Source: an uncultured Gemmataceae bacterium | GTDB taxonomy: Bacteria; Planctomycetota; Planctomycetia; Gemmatales; Gemmataceae | Assembly: GCA_937923405.1 (NCBI GenBank) | Contig: CALDUY010000013.1 | Span: 167,226 to 231,225, forward strand | Direction of reading: 5' to 3' | DNA length: 64,000 nucleotides | Part shown: in pieces, positions 9,217 through 17,018 of the stretch | Position numbering within the stretch: the first letter of the stretch is position 1 | Layout of the letters: every line of letters starts with the position of its first letter | Translations under genes and position numbers: made by a program | Notes under the pieces: model-generated | Told to the model about the DNA's origin: nothing | Databases searched by the model: none | Seen by the model: the letters and a program-made list of their open reading frames with translations, nothing else

Positions 9217-9792
9217 TTACTCGGAACTAATTGCTTTCATCCGTTCCTGAACGAGCCGACTGATCGCTTTGAAGTTCGCATGGGACGCGCCGCCGACCCA
9301 CTCGAAGACGCAACCTTCACTTGTCGTCAAGATGACCCCGGCTTGCTCTAGTCGACGAATCGCCGTGTCGTGGTCGAGCTGGTATCGTGCCCCGACGGCA
9401 TCGATGGCCAGGTAGACACGAAAATCCAGGGCCAACAAATCCAACGCGGTGTTCAGGACGCAGACGTGGGTTTCCAGGCCGGCTAGCACGAGCTTTGGAC
9501 GCGCTTCACGATGGAAAGTTTCCACTACCGAGGGAATCGCACAACAACTGAACGCCGTCTTTTCCGGGCGAACCGGCAGACGAGCGGCCAACTCCGACAC
9601 CGTCGAGCCAAGCCCCTTCGGATACTGTTCGGTGGCCTGTACGGTCATCCCCAACAATTGGGCCGCGTCGATCAGAAAGGCGACGTTCCGCACGATCTCC
9701 TTCGCACGGGGAATCATCGGCAAGAGTTTTTCCTGCACGTCGATCACCAGTAAGCCGGTATCCGCCGCGGACATCTGACTGGCATGCGGCAT
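9217..9792 (-). CDS. isochorismatase-family cysteine hydrolase
   Basis: About 191 residues from the ATG at 9792, which has GAGGAGG seven bases upstream; an in-frame ATG at 9819 lacks such a site. The family's catalytic triad is visible: D18 in VIDVQE, K78 in RPEKTAF, and the nucleophile C111 in ETHVCVLNTA. Members hydrolyse amides or vinyl ethers, for example nicotinamide, isochorismate or N-carbamoyl compounds; this one resembles the broad YcaC-like group. Substrate is not predictable, and it precedes the aminotransferase gene on the same strand. Confidence 0.85.
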   Translation of the reverse strand: MPHASQMSAADTGLLVIDVQEKLLPMIPRAKEIVRNVAFLIDAAQLLGMTVQATEQYPKGLGSTVSELAARLPVRPEKTAFSCCAIPSVVETFHREARPKLVLAGLETHVCVLNTALDLLALDFRVYLAIDAVGARYQLDHDTAIRRLEQAGVILTTSEGCVFEWVGGASHANFKAISRLVQERMKAISSE

Positions 9793-9951
9793 CGGTCCGC
9801 CTCCTCGCCCAGGTGCCAAGCAATCCCCTGTTCGCGATGCTAGTGGCCGGTCGAACTGCCGTCAACCGAGCCGGGCTTGACCCGAAGCGGATCCCTGGTG
9901 AGAATCGGGCCGTCGCGGATAAGGTCCATCCTCGTGAAAGGAGTCGCGTTC

Positions 9952-10812
9952 ATGCGTACCTGGTTTATTCTAGGGGTATTGTCGAGTGGTTTTATCCTTT
10001 TTCAGACACCCTCGACGGGAAGCGATTCCGACCAGGCACGGGTACAGGGCGAGTGGAAAGTCACCTCGGTACTGGACGATGGCGCGATCGTTCCCGAAAG
10101 TGTGGTCGAATCGCATTTGATCCGTGAGGGACGCCTCACCATCAAAGGCGCGACGCTGTCGTACATCAATCCCGAGAATATGCAATTACACGAGTCGGCA
10201 TTCGTCTTGACGACGGACGTTCAACCCAAAGCGATCGACCTGGCGGGACATGGTCGCACGCGCAGCAAGGGCATTTATATGCTCGATGGCGATTCCCTTG
10301 TCGTCTGCTTGGCAGCTCCCGAGGCCAAAGATCGCCCCACAGAGTTTGGCTCGCCCAAGGGATCAAACAATTTGCTAATTTGGATGAAGCGCGTCAAGGT
10401 GCCGACCGCGACCCCGGTGAAGCGAACCACGCCCATCGAGGTGCCCAAGCAGCCGCCCGCGTCGAAGCCGCCCACTCAGCAGGAACTCGATGCCCGAATG
10501 CGCCGCGAACTGATCGGCACCTGGGGCCATCAGAACTCCGATGAAATCGTACTCATCACCTTCAATCCCGATGGCAGCTTTTCCTCGTCGAAAACTCCGA
10601 AATCCGGCTTCAAGAAGATTTTCCGTGAGCCGGTCCGCACCTCGGGCACTTGGAAACTCGAAGAAGGCATCATTATCATTCGCGTCACCGCTTCTACCGA
10701 ACGTGATCTGAACGGACAGATCCTAAGCTATCGAGTGCGTTCCATCTCCGATACACAAATCACCATGATCGACTCGACCGGACGCATGCATGTGCAATGG
10801 AAAACGCCGTGA
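9952..10812 (+). CDS. secreted TIGR03067-domain protein
   Basis: 286 residues from the ATG at 9952, chosen because GAAAGGAG precedes it and a signal peptide (MRTWFILGVLSSGFILFQ) starts there. The first half carries the planctomycete TIGR03067 pattern: VQGEWKVTSVLDDG near the start, then GIYMLDGDSLVVCLAAPEA and RPTEFGSPKGS. A proline-rich linker of about 35 residues leads to a second half (LIGTWGHQNSDEIVLITFNPDGSF) that looks like a lipocalin-like repeat of the same idea. The function of the family is unknown; it is expected outside the cytoplasm. Confidence 0.8.
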   Translation: MRTWFILGVLSSGFILFQTPSTGSDSDQARVQGEWKVTSVLDDGAIVPESVVESHLIREGRLTIKGATLSYINPENMQLHESAFVLTTDVQPKAIDLAGHGRTRSKGIYMLDGDSLVVCLAAPEAKDRPTEFGSPKGSNNLLIWMKRVKVPTATPVKRTTPIEVPKQPPASKPPTQQELDARMRRELIGTWGHQNSDEIVLITFNPDGSFSSSKTPKSGFKKIFREPVRTSGTWKLEEGIIIIRVTASTERDLNGQILSYRVRSISDTQITMIDSTGRMHVQWKTP

Positions 10813-10891
10813 GGCAGCTTTCGCGAGCGTGCCAAAAGTGTTCTTTCTTCCCAATCTTTCTCCAAACGAGGGGTGGGGTCCAAAAGCGTTT

Positions 10892-10914
10892 CCTCTCTCC
10901 ACTTCGGAGAGAGG
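10892..10914. repeat. perfect 9-bp inverted repeat hairpin
   Basis: CCTCTCTCC (10892-10900) and GGAGAGAGG (10906-10914) form a perfect stem around ACTTC. No T run follows on either strand, so a rho-independent terminator is unlikely. It lies 80 bases after the TIGR03067 gene and resembles the stem-loop family inserted inside the CtaG gene at 15.9 kb. Confidence 0.5.
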
Positions 10915-10991
10915 ACTGAACTGCACTCAACCGCTTAACTTCCTACGTCCCGGTCCCACCCAATTCGTCACATTAGAGAAAGCGAGCGAGC

Positions 10992-12207
10992 ATGCGCATC
11001 GCGGTAATTGGTGGCGGTATTCAGGAAATCTGCATCGCTTTGGAGTTGGCACGACGAGGAGCCAAGGTAGATCTCTTTGAATCACGTGAGGCACTCATGC
11101 TTGGAGCCTCACGTCATAATGAGGGCAAGATTCATCTCAGCTACGTCTATGCCAACGATGCTGGATTCGCCACTGCCCGACTGATGGCCGAGGGAGCGTT
11201 CTCCTTCGCCTCGCTGCTGAAACGCTGGCTGGAACATGACATAAACCAGATTCAAATTTCGCGACCATTTTACTATGCGGTCCATCGTGTAGTCTGCTTT
11301 CCCTAGATGAATTGGAGGGCCGTTATCAATCTATTGATAGAATTATCCAAGACATTTCCCCTCGACCTGGCGCGGATTATTTTGGCATCTCTGCTACGCA
11401 TTCTGTAAGACGGCTCAACTCGCGGCAATTGGCACAGCTATATGACCAAGAAAAGATTATTGGAGTTTTTGCTACGTCAGAAATCGCGATAGATCCAGAC
11501 AATGTGGCCGATTTGCGCATCGATCGCGTCAAAATTGATCCGCGGATTGAATTACACCTTCAATCGAAAGTGGTTGCCGCACGAGAATTGAAAAACCGAA
11601 TTCAACTTACGATTGATCAGGGACACCAGTTCTGTGAAGATTATCAGCATGTGATTAATTGCTCCTGGTGTGGCCGATTAGCGATTGACACGACGATGGG
11701 GAGGGGATTCACCCTCCGCGTCCTTGGTCATTCCGTCGCAAGGGATTTCTTCGTTTGCCTTCGAGTGTTCATGCGGAAATCCCAACGACTACGATTGTTC
11801 TCGGTCCATTCGGTGATGTGGTGGAGTATTGCAACAGTAATATGTATTTATCGTGGTATCCGGTTGGTTGTAGTAGAATAGAAAGTGGATTGATTCCTAG
11901 CCCTGCGAAATATCATGATATTGTTCAAAAGCAACGAGAAATTCTGGCAGCATTACAAGCAATCATCCCATCGATTGAAACTCTTTCAACGAATATAAGC
12001 GAGCAAAATAATTGACGTGAGGGGGTGATTTATGCCTTGGGAACAACAGATGTAGACGATCCTAAGAGTGTCTTGCACCAACGCTATATTGTTAGTCCGC
12101 AATCGTTTGGTCGGTATCACACGATTGATACAGGCAAATACACAGTTGCTCCGTTATTTGCTGAGCGATTGGCCCAGCGTATTTTATCCATGCGAGTAGC
12201 TGCATGA
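10992..12207 (+). pseudogene. FAD-dependent oxidoreductase (DAO-like), broken by two indels and a stop
   Basis: The N-terminus MRIAVIGGGIQEICIALELARRG is an FAD-binding Rossmann start, followed by GASRHNEGKIHLSYVY. The C-terminal end, reading GTTDVDDPKSVLHQR and then FGRYHTIDTGKYTVAPLFAERLA, fits the DAO superfamily. The reading frame changes at about 11288 (one missing base turns HRDSLLSLDELEG into a stop) and at about 11697-11706 (a G-rich extra 5 bases after DTTMG). An in-frame TGA lies at 12013. Rejoined, the protein would be about 400 residues. It overlaps the start of the next gene by 4 bases, as in an operon. The region is AT-richer than its neighbours, consistent with transfer then decay. 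Confidence 0.8.
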
Positions 12208-13016
12208 CTTCTCCAGACATTTTTGTTGCTGTTCCGGTATATCGTGGCCAGGAATTGGTTGCGGAAACACTCCGCTCGATTCGCAATCAGACGTATTCCA
12301 ATTTTCGAGTTCTTATTAGCGTCGATGGTGAAGATGCTCCATCAGTTGAAGCTTGTTTACCCTTTCTTTCGGATTCGCGTTTTCAACTAGTGGTACAATC
12401 CAATCGCAAAGGTTGGCCAGGCAATCTCAACTAGTTAATTCAGCAATGTGATTGCCCATTCTTTACTTACTGGCAACAAGATGATCTGGCTGCAACCAAT
12501 TATCTCGAAGCACTACGTGCGGAGATGCTAGCCAATCCCGAAATCGCAATTGCCTACTCTGACGTTCAATGGTTTGGCAGTCGATTTGAACGCGATGTTA
12601 TGGATAGTATCGTCGGCACCGCACAACAGCGAGTGTTTCGGCACATCGAGAGAATTGGCTATGAACCACTTCGTGGATTGATGCGAGCCAGCTATTTGCC
12701 TCTTGGTGAAGCGATTCCGATTTCCGAGAATCAAAGTTGCCAAGAGGAGTTTGTCTTTCTTGCAGAGATGATTGCTCGTGGCGCGTTCCATCGAGTGACC
12801 AATACGATGTACTTCAAACGCGGGCATTTGCAAAATACCTATTCTCGTTGGTTTTCCTGGTCGGACTCTCGTCGTCGCCTTGGTTGGTTGAACATGGGGC
12901 TTGGCTTTCTTCGTGTAGCTCGACAAGTCTATCCTGAATCGGAGTGGCTTCGACGATTAGTTGTTGCAATTATTGATCGATTGACTATTTTTCGCCCAGG
13001 TCGCGGATTTTTCTAA
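12204..13016 (+). pseudogene. family 2 glycosyltransferase interrupted by an in-frame TAG
   Basis: ATG at 12204 opens a GT-A start (DIFVAVPVYRGQELVAETLRSIRNQ, then FRVLISVDGED). After WPGNLN an in-frame TAG occurs at 12432-12434, and the same frame carries on with LIQQCDCPFFTYWQQDDL, covering the expected metal-binding QQDD. It continues to a TAA at 13014-13016. A TGG to TAG change (NLNWLIQQ) would explain the break. The donor sugar and acceptor are unknown; GT2 enzymes of this kind decorate surface polysaccharides. It is coupled by a 4-base overlap to the broken FAD enzyme, and shares its low GC. Confidence 0.75.
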
Positions 13017-13049
13017 CGATTACCCGATGAGAGTTTCATTCCACTCTTT

Positions 13050-13721
13050 GTGTTTGTGCGTGATTTTCTTGCGCGAGCTAGAATTGAGTTGCCTTCCGTG
13101 AATCACAGCTATACATGCACTAATGATGTTGCCATCTTTTTTGAATCGCTGCAGCCGCAATTGGATCAGGTATTTGTCGCCATCGATCAATTACAACAAC
13201 AGCGTCGGCAGTTTGCTCGGCAACTAGCTGAAAATGGCTCTTTGGAATTAGAGGTACGGCAAAACGAAGCCGGTCGGGCATTGCTGGGATATGGTTGGTC
13301 ATTGGAGGAAGAGTGGGGTGTTTGGAATGACGGCGATCAGGCTTCGCTGTGGTTGCCGATTCCCGAACCGGGTTGCTGGCAAGTGACGCTGATTGGGCAT
13401 CAGATTGCTTCAAAGCGCGCCCCGAATGAGCAACCTGCTGTAATCGAATGGAGTTTGGATCGCGCGGGAGTGTACTGTTGCCATGAAGTGCCAGTCGATC
13501 AATTATTTCATCTCCAACTTGACCTCAAGACAATGCAACCAAACCCGATGCTACATCTGCGGCTGCCGGGATCGATTCGTCTAACCGACGAAGGCTACGG
13601 CGAGGATCCGCGTCAGGTGGCGTTTGGCTTGCGGCAAATCCTCGTTCGTCGCAGTGCCGTCCCGCGGAGTGGAACCGCGTCCTCCTCGTTTTCAGCGAGG
13701 CATGACAACCGCCTACACTAG
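13050..13721 (+). pseudogene. possible C-terminal domain of the broken glycosyltransferase locus
   Basis: This frame is the same as that of the glycosyltransferase and is open right after its TAA: the codons after 13016 read RLPDESFIPLFVFVRDFL. No ribosome site precedes the possible GTG at 13050, so it may be the rest of one longer protein rather than a new gene. Its second half has a beta-sandwich look, with GYGWSLEEEWGVWNDGDQAS (about residues 90-109), a pattern seen in domains attached to surface-sugar enzymes. The last 20 or so codons, after LRQILVRR, run antisense through a tRNA-Phe gene and are unlikely to be original coding sequence. Confidence 0.45.
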
Positions 13722-13727
13722 AACGGC
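13655..13727 (-). tRNA. tRNA-Phe (anticodon GAA)
   Basis: Read by eye on the minus strand, the full cloverleaf is present. The acceptor GCCGTTC pairs with GGACGGC (one G-U). The anticodon stem CCTCG/CGAGG encloses the loop CTGAAAA with anticodon GAA. The T arm CGCGG-TTCCACT-CCGCG is perfect. The D stem is short (GTG/CAT). The discriminator base is A, and CCA is not encoded. It lies antisense to the tail of the glycosyltransferase-locus frame. Confidence 0.8.
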
Positions 13728-13740
13728 AATAGTACCCGCC

Positions 13741-13795
13741 TCCCCTGATCAGGAGTCGAACCTGAAACATCTCATTTTGTTGGGCGCGGTTCCAG
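13741..13795 (-). other. tRNA-like fragment with an intact T arm
   Basis: TCAGG-TTCGACT-CCTGA forms a perfect T arm, followed by TCAGGGG-A in the position of an acceptor 3' strand. Only 55 bases separate the neighbouring Phe and Gly genes here, and I find no matching 5' acceptor strand or anticodon arm. It looks like a truncated tRNA in the cluster. Confidence 0.45.
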
Positions 13796-13866
13796 TGCGT
13801 CTAGTGGGACTTGAACCCACGCTGCCGCCTTGGCATGGCGACATGCTACCGTTACATCACAGACGC
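13796..13866 (-). tRNA. tRNA-Gly (anticodon GCC)
   Basis: A 71-base cloverleaf on the minus strand. The acceptor GCGTCTG pairs with TAGACGC (closing G-U). The anticodon stem TCGCC/GGCGG encloses loop ATGCCAA with anticodon GCC. The T arm GTGGG-TTCAAGT-CCCAC is perfect. The D stem is three pairs (ATG/CAT) with GG in the loop. The discriminator is A, and CCA is not encoded. Confidence 0.85.
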
Positions 13867-13896
13867 ATTTTGGGCTACGTGCAAGTCGAGGCGGCG

Positions 13897-13967
13897 TTAG
13901 AACGACCGGATTCGAACCGGATGTTCCAGCTTAATAGGCTGGTGTGGTGCCAAACCACGAGTTTGTA
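13897..13967 (-). tRNA. tRNA-Asn-like gene with anticodon ATT, acceptor degenerate
   Basis: The anticodon arm is perfect (CCAGC/GCTGG) with loop CTATTAA, giving anticodon ATT. This is the usual Asn loop CTGTTAA with G34 changed to A. The D arm is good (GTGG/CCAC). The T arm has loop TTCGAAT with four pairs and one mismatch. The acceptor halves TACAAAC and CGTTCTA pair at only four of seven positions. It may be a decayed tRNA-Asn rather than a working one. Confidence 0.55.
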
Positions 13968-13995
13968 AGCCGCTTCTGTTGGGCACGTCGCCCAA

Positions 13996-14060
13996 TATCG
14001 AGGCTGGGATCGAACCAGCGACTTCTCTTTGTGACAGACATTTTGTCGTCCGCCATGTAC
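13996..14060 (-). other. decayed tRNA-Asp-like sequence (anticodon GTC)
   Basis: The T arm is perfect (GCTGG-TTCGATC-CCAGC). At the right distance upstream lies CTGTCAC, the standard tRNA-Asp anticodon loop with GTC. The flanking anticodon and acceptor stems no longer pair. It lies just after the stop codon of the 14061-14567 gene, so it could be co-transcribed. Confidence 0.4.
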
Positions 14061-14567
14061 TTATTTAGACGCAGGAGAAGATCGAGGGTTCGCGCTTTGG
14101 AGAAAAATTTTTAGCACGAACAGACCGATGACCACGAACGGCCAGGTCAGCCAGGGGAGCAACTCCCACCACGACTCCGGGGCTTCCTCGATCAAGATCT
14201 CGCCTTCGAACGCCACGGACTCGACCTCGACGAGCAGCCGCCACGGCCCAGGGCGGTCGAGCTCCAGATGGGCCGACTGTAGCAGCTTGTTCGTCGCCAG
14301 TTCGGTGCTGGCCATCGCCTCGATCACCCGCGACGGTTGCTGGCGCGGTATCGCCCGAACCCGGATGGGCACGCCCAACCGAACTTTCCCGTTGGCGTCC
14401 TGTACCAACACGCTGACATCGAGCAGCCCGACCGTGGGTGGCGTCGGCGACGTGAAGACACTGACACGCAGACCGTAACGCTCCTCGGTCCAACGTAGCT
14501 GCCCGCCGTCGGCGTAGAGCAGCGGCGAGAGCAGCAAAAGGGCCAGGCAGGCTCGAACGGTCGGCAT
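14061..14567 (-). CDS. small membrane-anchored protein beside CtaG, FixH/YtkA-like
   Basis: 168 residues. A signal peptide (MPTVRACLALLLLSPLLYA) precedes an exported beta-rich domain of about 100 residues and a C-terminal transmembrane helix (LPWLTWPFVVIGLFVLKIF, about 139-157). The pattern of a short immunoglobulin-like domain (VGLLDVSVLVQDANGK near residue 47) with a TM anchor resembles the FixH/YtkA-like proteins found with copper and cytochrome-oxidase assembly genes; this is an inference. It starts 4 bases after the CtaG-ferredoxin gene, so the two form an operon. Confidence 0.6.
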   Translation of the reverse strand: MPTVRACLALLLLSPLLYADGGQLRWTEERYGLRVSVFTSPTPPTVGLLDVSVLVQDANGKVRLGVPIRVRAIPRQQPSRVIEAMASTELATNKLLQSAHLELDRPGPWRLLVEVESVAFEGEILIEEAPESWWELLPWLTWPFVVIGLFVLKIFLQSANPRSSPASK

Positions 14568-14571
14568 CGGT

Positions 14572-16920
14572 TCACCCCATCATCGTGCCGCGCATCTGCA
14601 TCGGCTGCAGCAGAATCCACACCCCGAGAATAAATAAAGCAATTATAAGGATAGCGTAAGGTGTTGTTTTGATGGGGCTTCGGTCGGCGACGCGCCAGGC
14701 GGTGTACAGCGACAGCAGTAGGCCGAACTCCAGGGCCAGGATCTCGGCGCGAATCAACCAGGCCGGCACCAGGGCGCAGCAGGAGCAGACCCAGGTCGGA
14801 GCCTGAGCGTACCAGCCCAGATCGAACGCGACACGTTGCAGGGCCGGGATCACCACCTCGTAGCTAGTGAAGAAGTGAAAGCAATAATGACTGAACCACA
14901 TGGCCGTACCGAGGGGCACGAGACTAAAAACGTACTTTCGCGAGGTGAAAAGAAGTAGAAATGTCGGCAAGCCGACCGCCACGACGTAGAAGGCGGTCAC
15001 CAGGGGCAGTGGGGAGGACCAGCCGAGTTTGTCCGTGAGAGCATCCTGCCAATCGACGACTGGAGCGATCATCCCACCGGCGTTGGCGAACGCGCCGAAG
15101 ACGAACAGCAACACCAGAACCGCCAAGTCTGGACGCTGGGAAAAGCGGCCCAGTCCCGAGCGTTGCGGATCGCTCCATAACTCCGAGGCCGGCAAACGGC
15201 CACGCAGTTCGATGTTGTCGTGCGGGCAGGCGTGGACGCAGTCCAGGCATAAGGTGCAGTCCATGTTGCCCTGCTTACGCGGCAGATACAGGGCCAGTTC
15301 GCAGCCTGGAGAGTTTGACGATCCGCGAATGCAGTCTTTCGTGGTGCAGGAGTCGCAGGCGCTTCGTTCGCGGATGGCCAGTTCGGTCGGCGAGACCAGC
15401 GATGTCACGAAGTTGAACTGGCCGATGGGGCAGACGAACTTGCAGAAGCTGGCGTGGCGAAAGATCCCGTCGATAACGAAGGCAGTCAGGAAGTAGGCCA
15501 GCGCCAGGCAGGCGGTCGCCCCAGGCCGATCCCACAACGCGAAGGCTTCGTAGGCCCAGAGAAACAGAGCGAACAAGACGATCGCTGGCCACTTGTTGCG
15601 CAGCCAGCGCGGCCAGGGTCGTGAAGCCGGTAACCAGCGTCGGGCCAGGGTGCGGGGCAAAAGAAACGGACAGCCATAGCAGAACACATTTCCGAGTGCA
15701 AATAGGCTAAACACGAGCAAGCCGCGCCAGTGAATCCACGGCAGGACGCCCGCCAGGTTCAACGGCGTGATCGGTGGTCCCAGCCAACCATCGAGCATGA
15801 CCACTACGGCCAGCACCAGCAGCGTCAGTTGCAGAAGAGGCCGCGCGAATTGCCAGCGGAGGAAGTTGCCCAGAATAGGAACACGCAGTAGATCCCAGCG
15901 GGGTTTGCGTACCCCCTTACCCCTAACCCCTCTCCCCTTAGGGAGAGGGGAACCGTGCGATCTCCCCACTCCCCGTGCGGGAGAGGGTTCGGGGATGAGG
16001 GGAAGAGGGGAACGAGCGGTCTCTTTCCACTGCCGAACTAACCCCTGTTCCGACGAATCAACAAGAGGTAAAGCAATGCGGCGCGGCTTGGTTTGTCCGG
16101 GGCGAGCGGCGGCCTGGGGGAACAGCAGTTGCAGCCCGATGAGGAACAACGGCACCAGGTAGGCGATTGAGCCGGGCACCCACATCAGCACGCCGGCAGC
16201 GATTTGATCGTCAATCACGCTGCCTACTAGACGCGGCATAGCGGCGTAATGGGGATACCACGGCTCGTCGGAGAAACTCAGCAACGCCGATAGGGCGGTG
16301 TTCTGCACGTCGGTCAGAATGAGATACGGCACGAGGAGCCATTTCGACCAAGTCGGCTTGGCTGGATAGGGTCGCACCACGGGGTACCAAAACAGTAGCC
16401 CACTGACCAAGAAACAAGCGTGCTGGAAGTAATGCCAACGTGGCGAAGTCAGCGCTAGTTCGTACAGCGCGGGCAGGTGCCAACTCCAGGTCGTCAGGAA
16501 GAACAGTAGTCCCGCGCCAATAGGATGCGTCAGTCGGGCAAACAGGCGGTGTAACGTCGTGGAACGCAACAGCGGCGCCAGCAGAGAACGCAATTGGGCG
16601 GGCCAACCGCGCAGCAGCGGAAAGAACGGAGCAGCCAGCCACAGCAACGGTGGAGCAACCATGACGAGCAACAGATGCTGGGCCATGTGTGCCTGAAGCA
16701 GCAGTGACGTGAACGGCTCCAACGGTGAGCCGAGCGCCAGAAACAACGCCAGCAGTCCGCCGAGGAACGACAGCGGTTGAGCGGCGTGCCAGCGGGTGGG
16801 ATCGCGACGGGACAGGATGTGCCAGCCTCGCAGATAGATCGCGGCACAAATCGCCAGCGTGATCCACAGGCTGGGATCGTAGGGCCAGGAACGCAGCACG
16901 GCATCGACAGCGGGGAGCAT
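14572..16920 (-). CDS. CtaG-type membrane protein fused to a NapH-like 4Fe-4S membrane protein
   Basis: 782 residues. Residues about 1-270 are a multi-pass caa3-type CtaG domain: PLEPFTSLLLQAHMAQHLLL and TWSWHLPALYELAL motifs, with conserved histidines for copper handling. Residues about 345-780 are a second multi-pass region with ferredoxin-like cysteine groups: CYGCPF, CKFVCPIGQFNF, CDSCTTKDC and CTLCLDCVHACP. The latter resembles NapH/RdxA/CcoG-type polyferredoxins. CtaG proteins help insert copper into oxidase subunits, and CcoG-type proteins are tied to copper reduction for oxidase assembly, so a fused copper assembly factor is a reasonable reading. The linker at about 303-338 is encoded by an inserted palindromic repeat. 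No oxidase subunit genes are in the window. Confidence 0.78.
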   Translation of the reverse strand: MLPAVDAVLRSWPYDPSLWITLAICAAIYLRGWHILSRRDPTRWHAAQPLSFLGGLLALFLALGSPLEPFTSLLLQAHMAQHLLLVMVAPPLLWLAAPFFPLLRGWPAQLRSLLAPLLRSTTLHRLFARLTHPIGAGLLFFLTTWSWHLPALYELALTSPRWHYFQHACFLVSGLLFWYPVVRPYPAKPTWSKWLLVPYLILTDVQNTALSALLSFSDEPWYPHYAAMPRLVGSVIDDQIAAGVLMWVPGSIAYLVPLFLIGLQLLFPQAAARPGQTKPRRIALPLVDSSEQGLVRQWKETARSPLPLIPEPSPARGVGRSHGSPLPKGRGVRGKGVRKPRWDLLRVPILGNFLRWQFARPLLQLTLLVLAVVVMLDGWLGPPITPLNLAGVLPWIHWRGLLVFSLFALGNVFCYGCPFLLPRTLARRWLPASRPWPRWLRNKWPAIVLFALFLWAYEAFALWDRPGATACLALAYFLTAFVIDGIFRHASFCKFVCPIGQFNFVTSLVSPTELAIRERSACDSCTTKDCIRGSSNSPGCELALYLPRKQGNMDCTLCLDCVHACPHDNIELRGRLPASELWSDPQRSGLGRFSQRPDLAVLVLLFVFGAFANAGGMIAPVVDWQDALTDKLGWSSPLPLVTAFYVVAVGLPTFLLLFTSRKYVFSLVPLGTAMWFSHYCFHFFTSYEVVIPALQRVAFDLGWYAQAPTWVCSCCALVPAWLIRAEILALEFGLLLSLYTAWRVADRSPIKTTPYAILIIALFILGVWILLQPMQMRGTMMG
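15911..16012. repeat. G/C-run palindromic repeat inserted in frame in the CtaG fusion
   Basis: About 100 bases of purine- or pyrimidine-only runs with two hairpins: CCCCTCTCC/GGAGAGGGG-type arms at about 15930-15952 and CTCCCC/GGGAG arms at about 15968-15984. In the host gene it encodes a Pro/Gly/Arg-rich linker (for example LPLIPEPSPARGVG) unlike either membrane domain. Length and frame are such that the open frame is kept. Confidence 0.65.
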
Positions 16921-17018
16921 GAAGATGATCTTATGATGAAGAACAAGCCGAGTTCAGGTTCGCGCTATAAGCCAACTTCAACGTTTCTAGTCGAGGTTTC
17001 GCTTGCGAGGTGCCTGAC

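Noticed and set aside
10892..10914. Hairpin considered as a terminator of the TIGR03067 gene
   Set aside because: No T run follows the perfect stem on either strand.
15911..16012. The Gly/Pro/Arg linker considered as evidence of two separate genes
   Set aside because: The frame is continuous through the linker, there is no stop or start with a ribosome site, and the repeat explains the odd composition.
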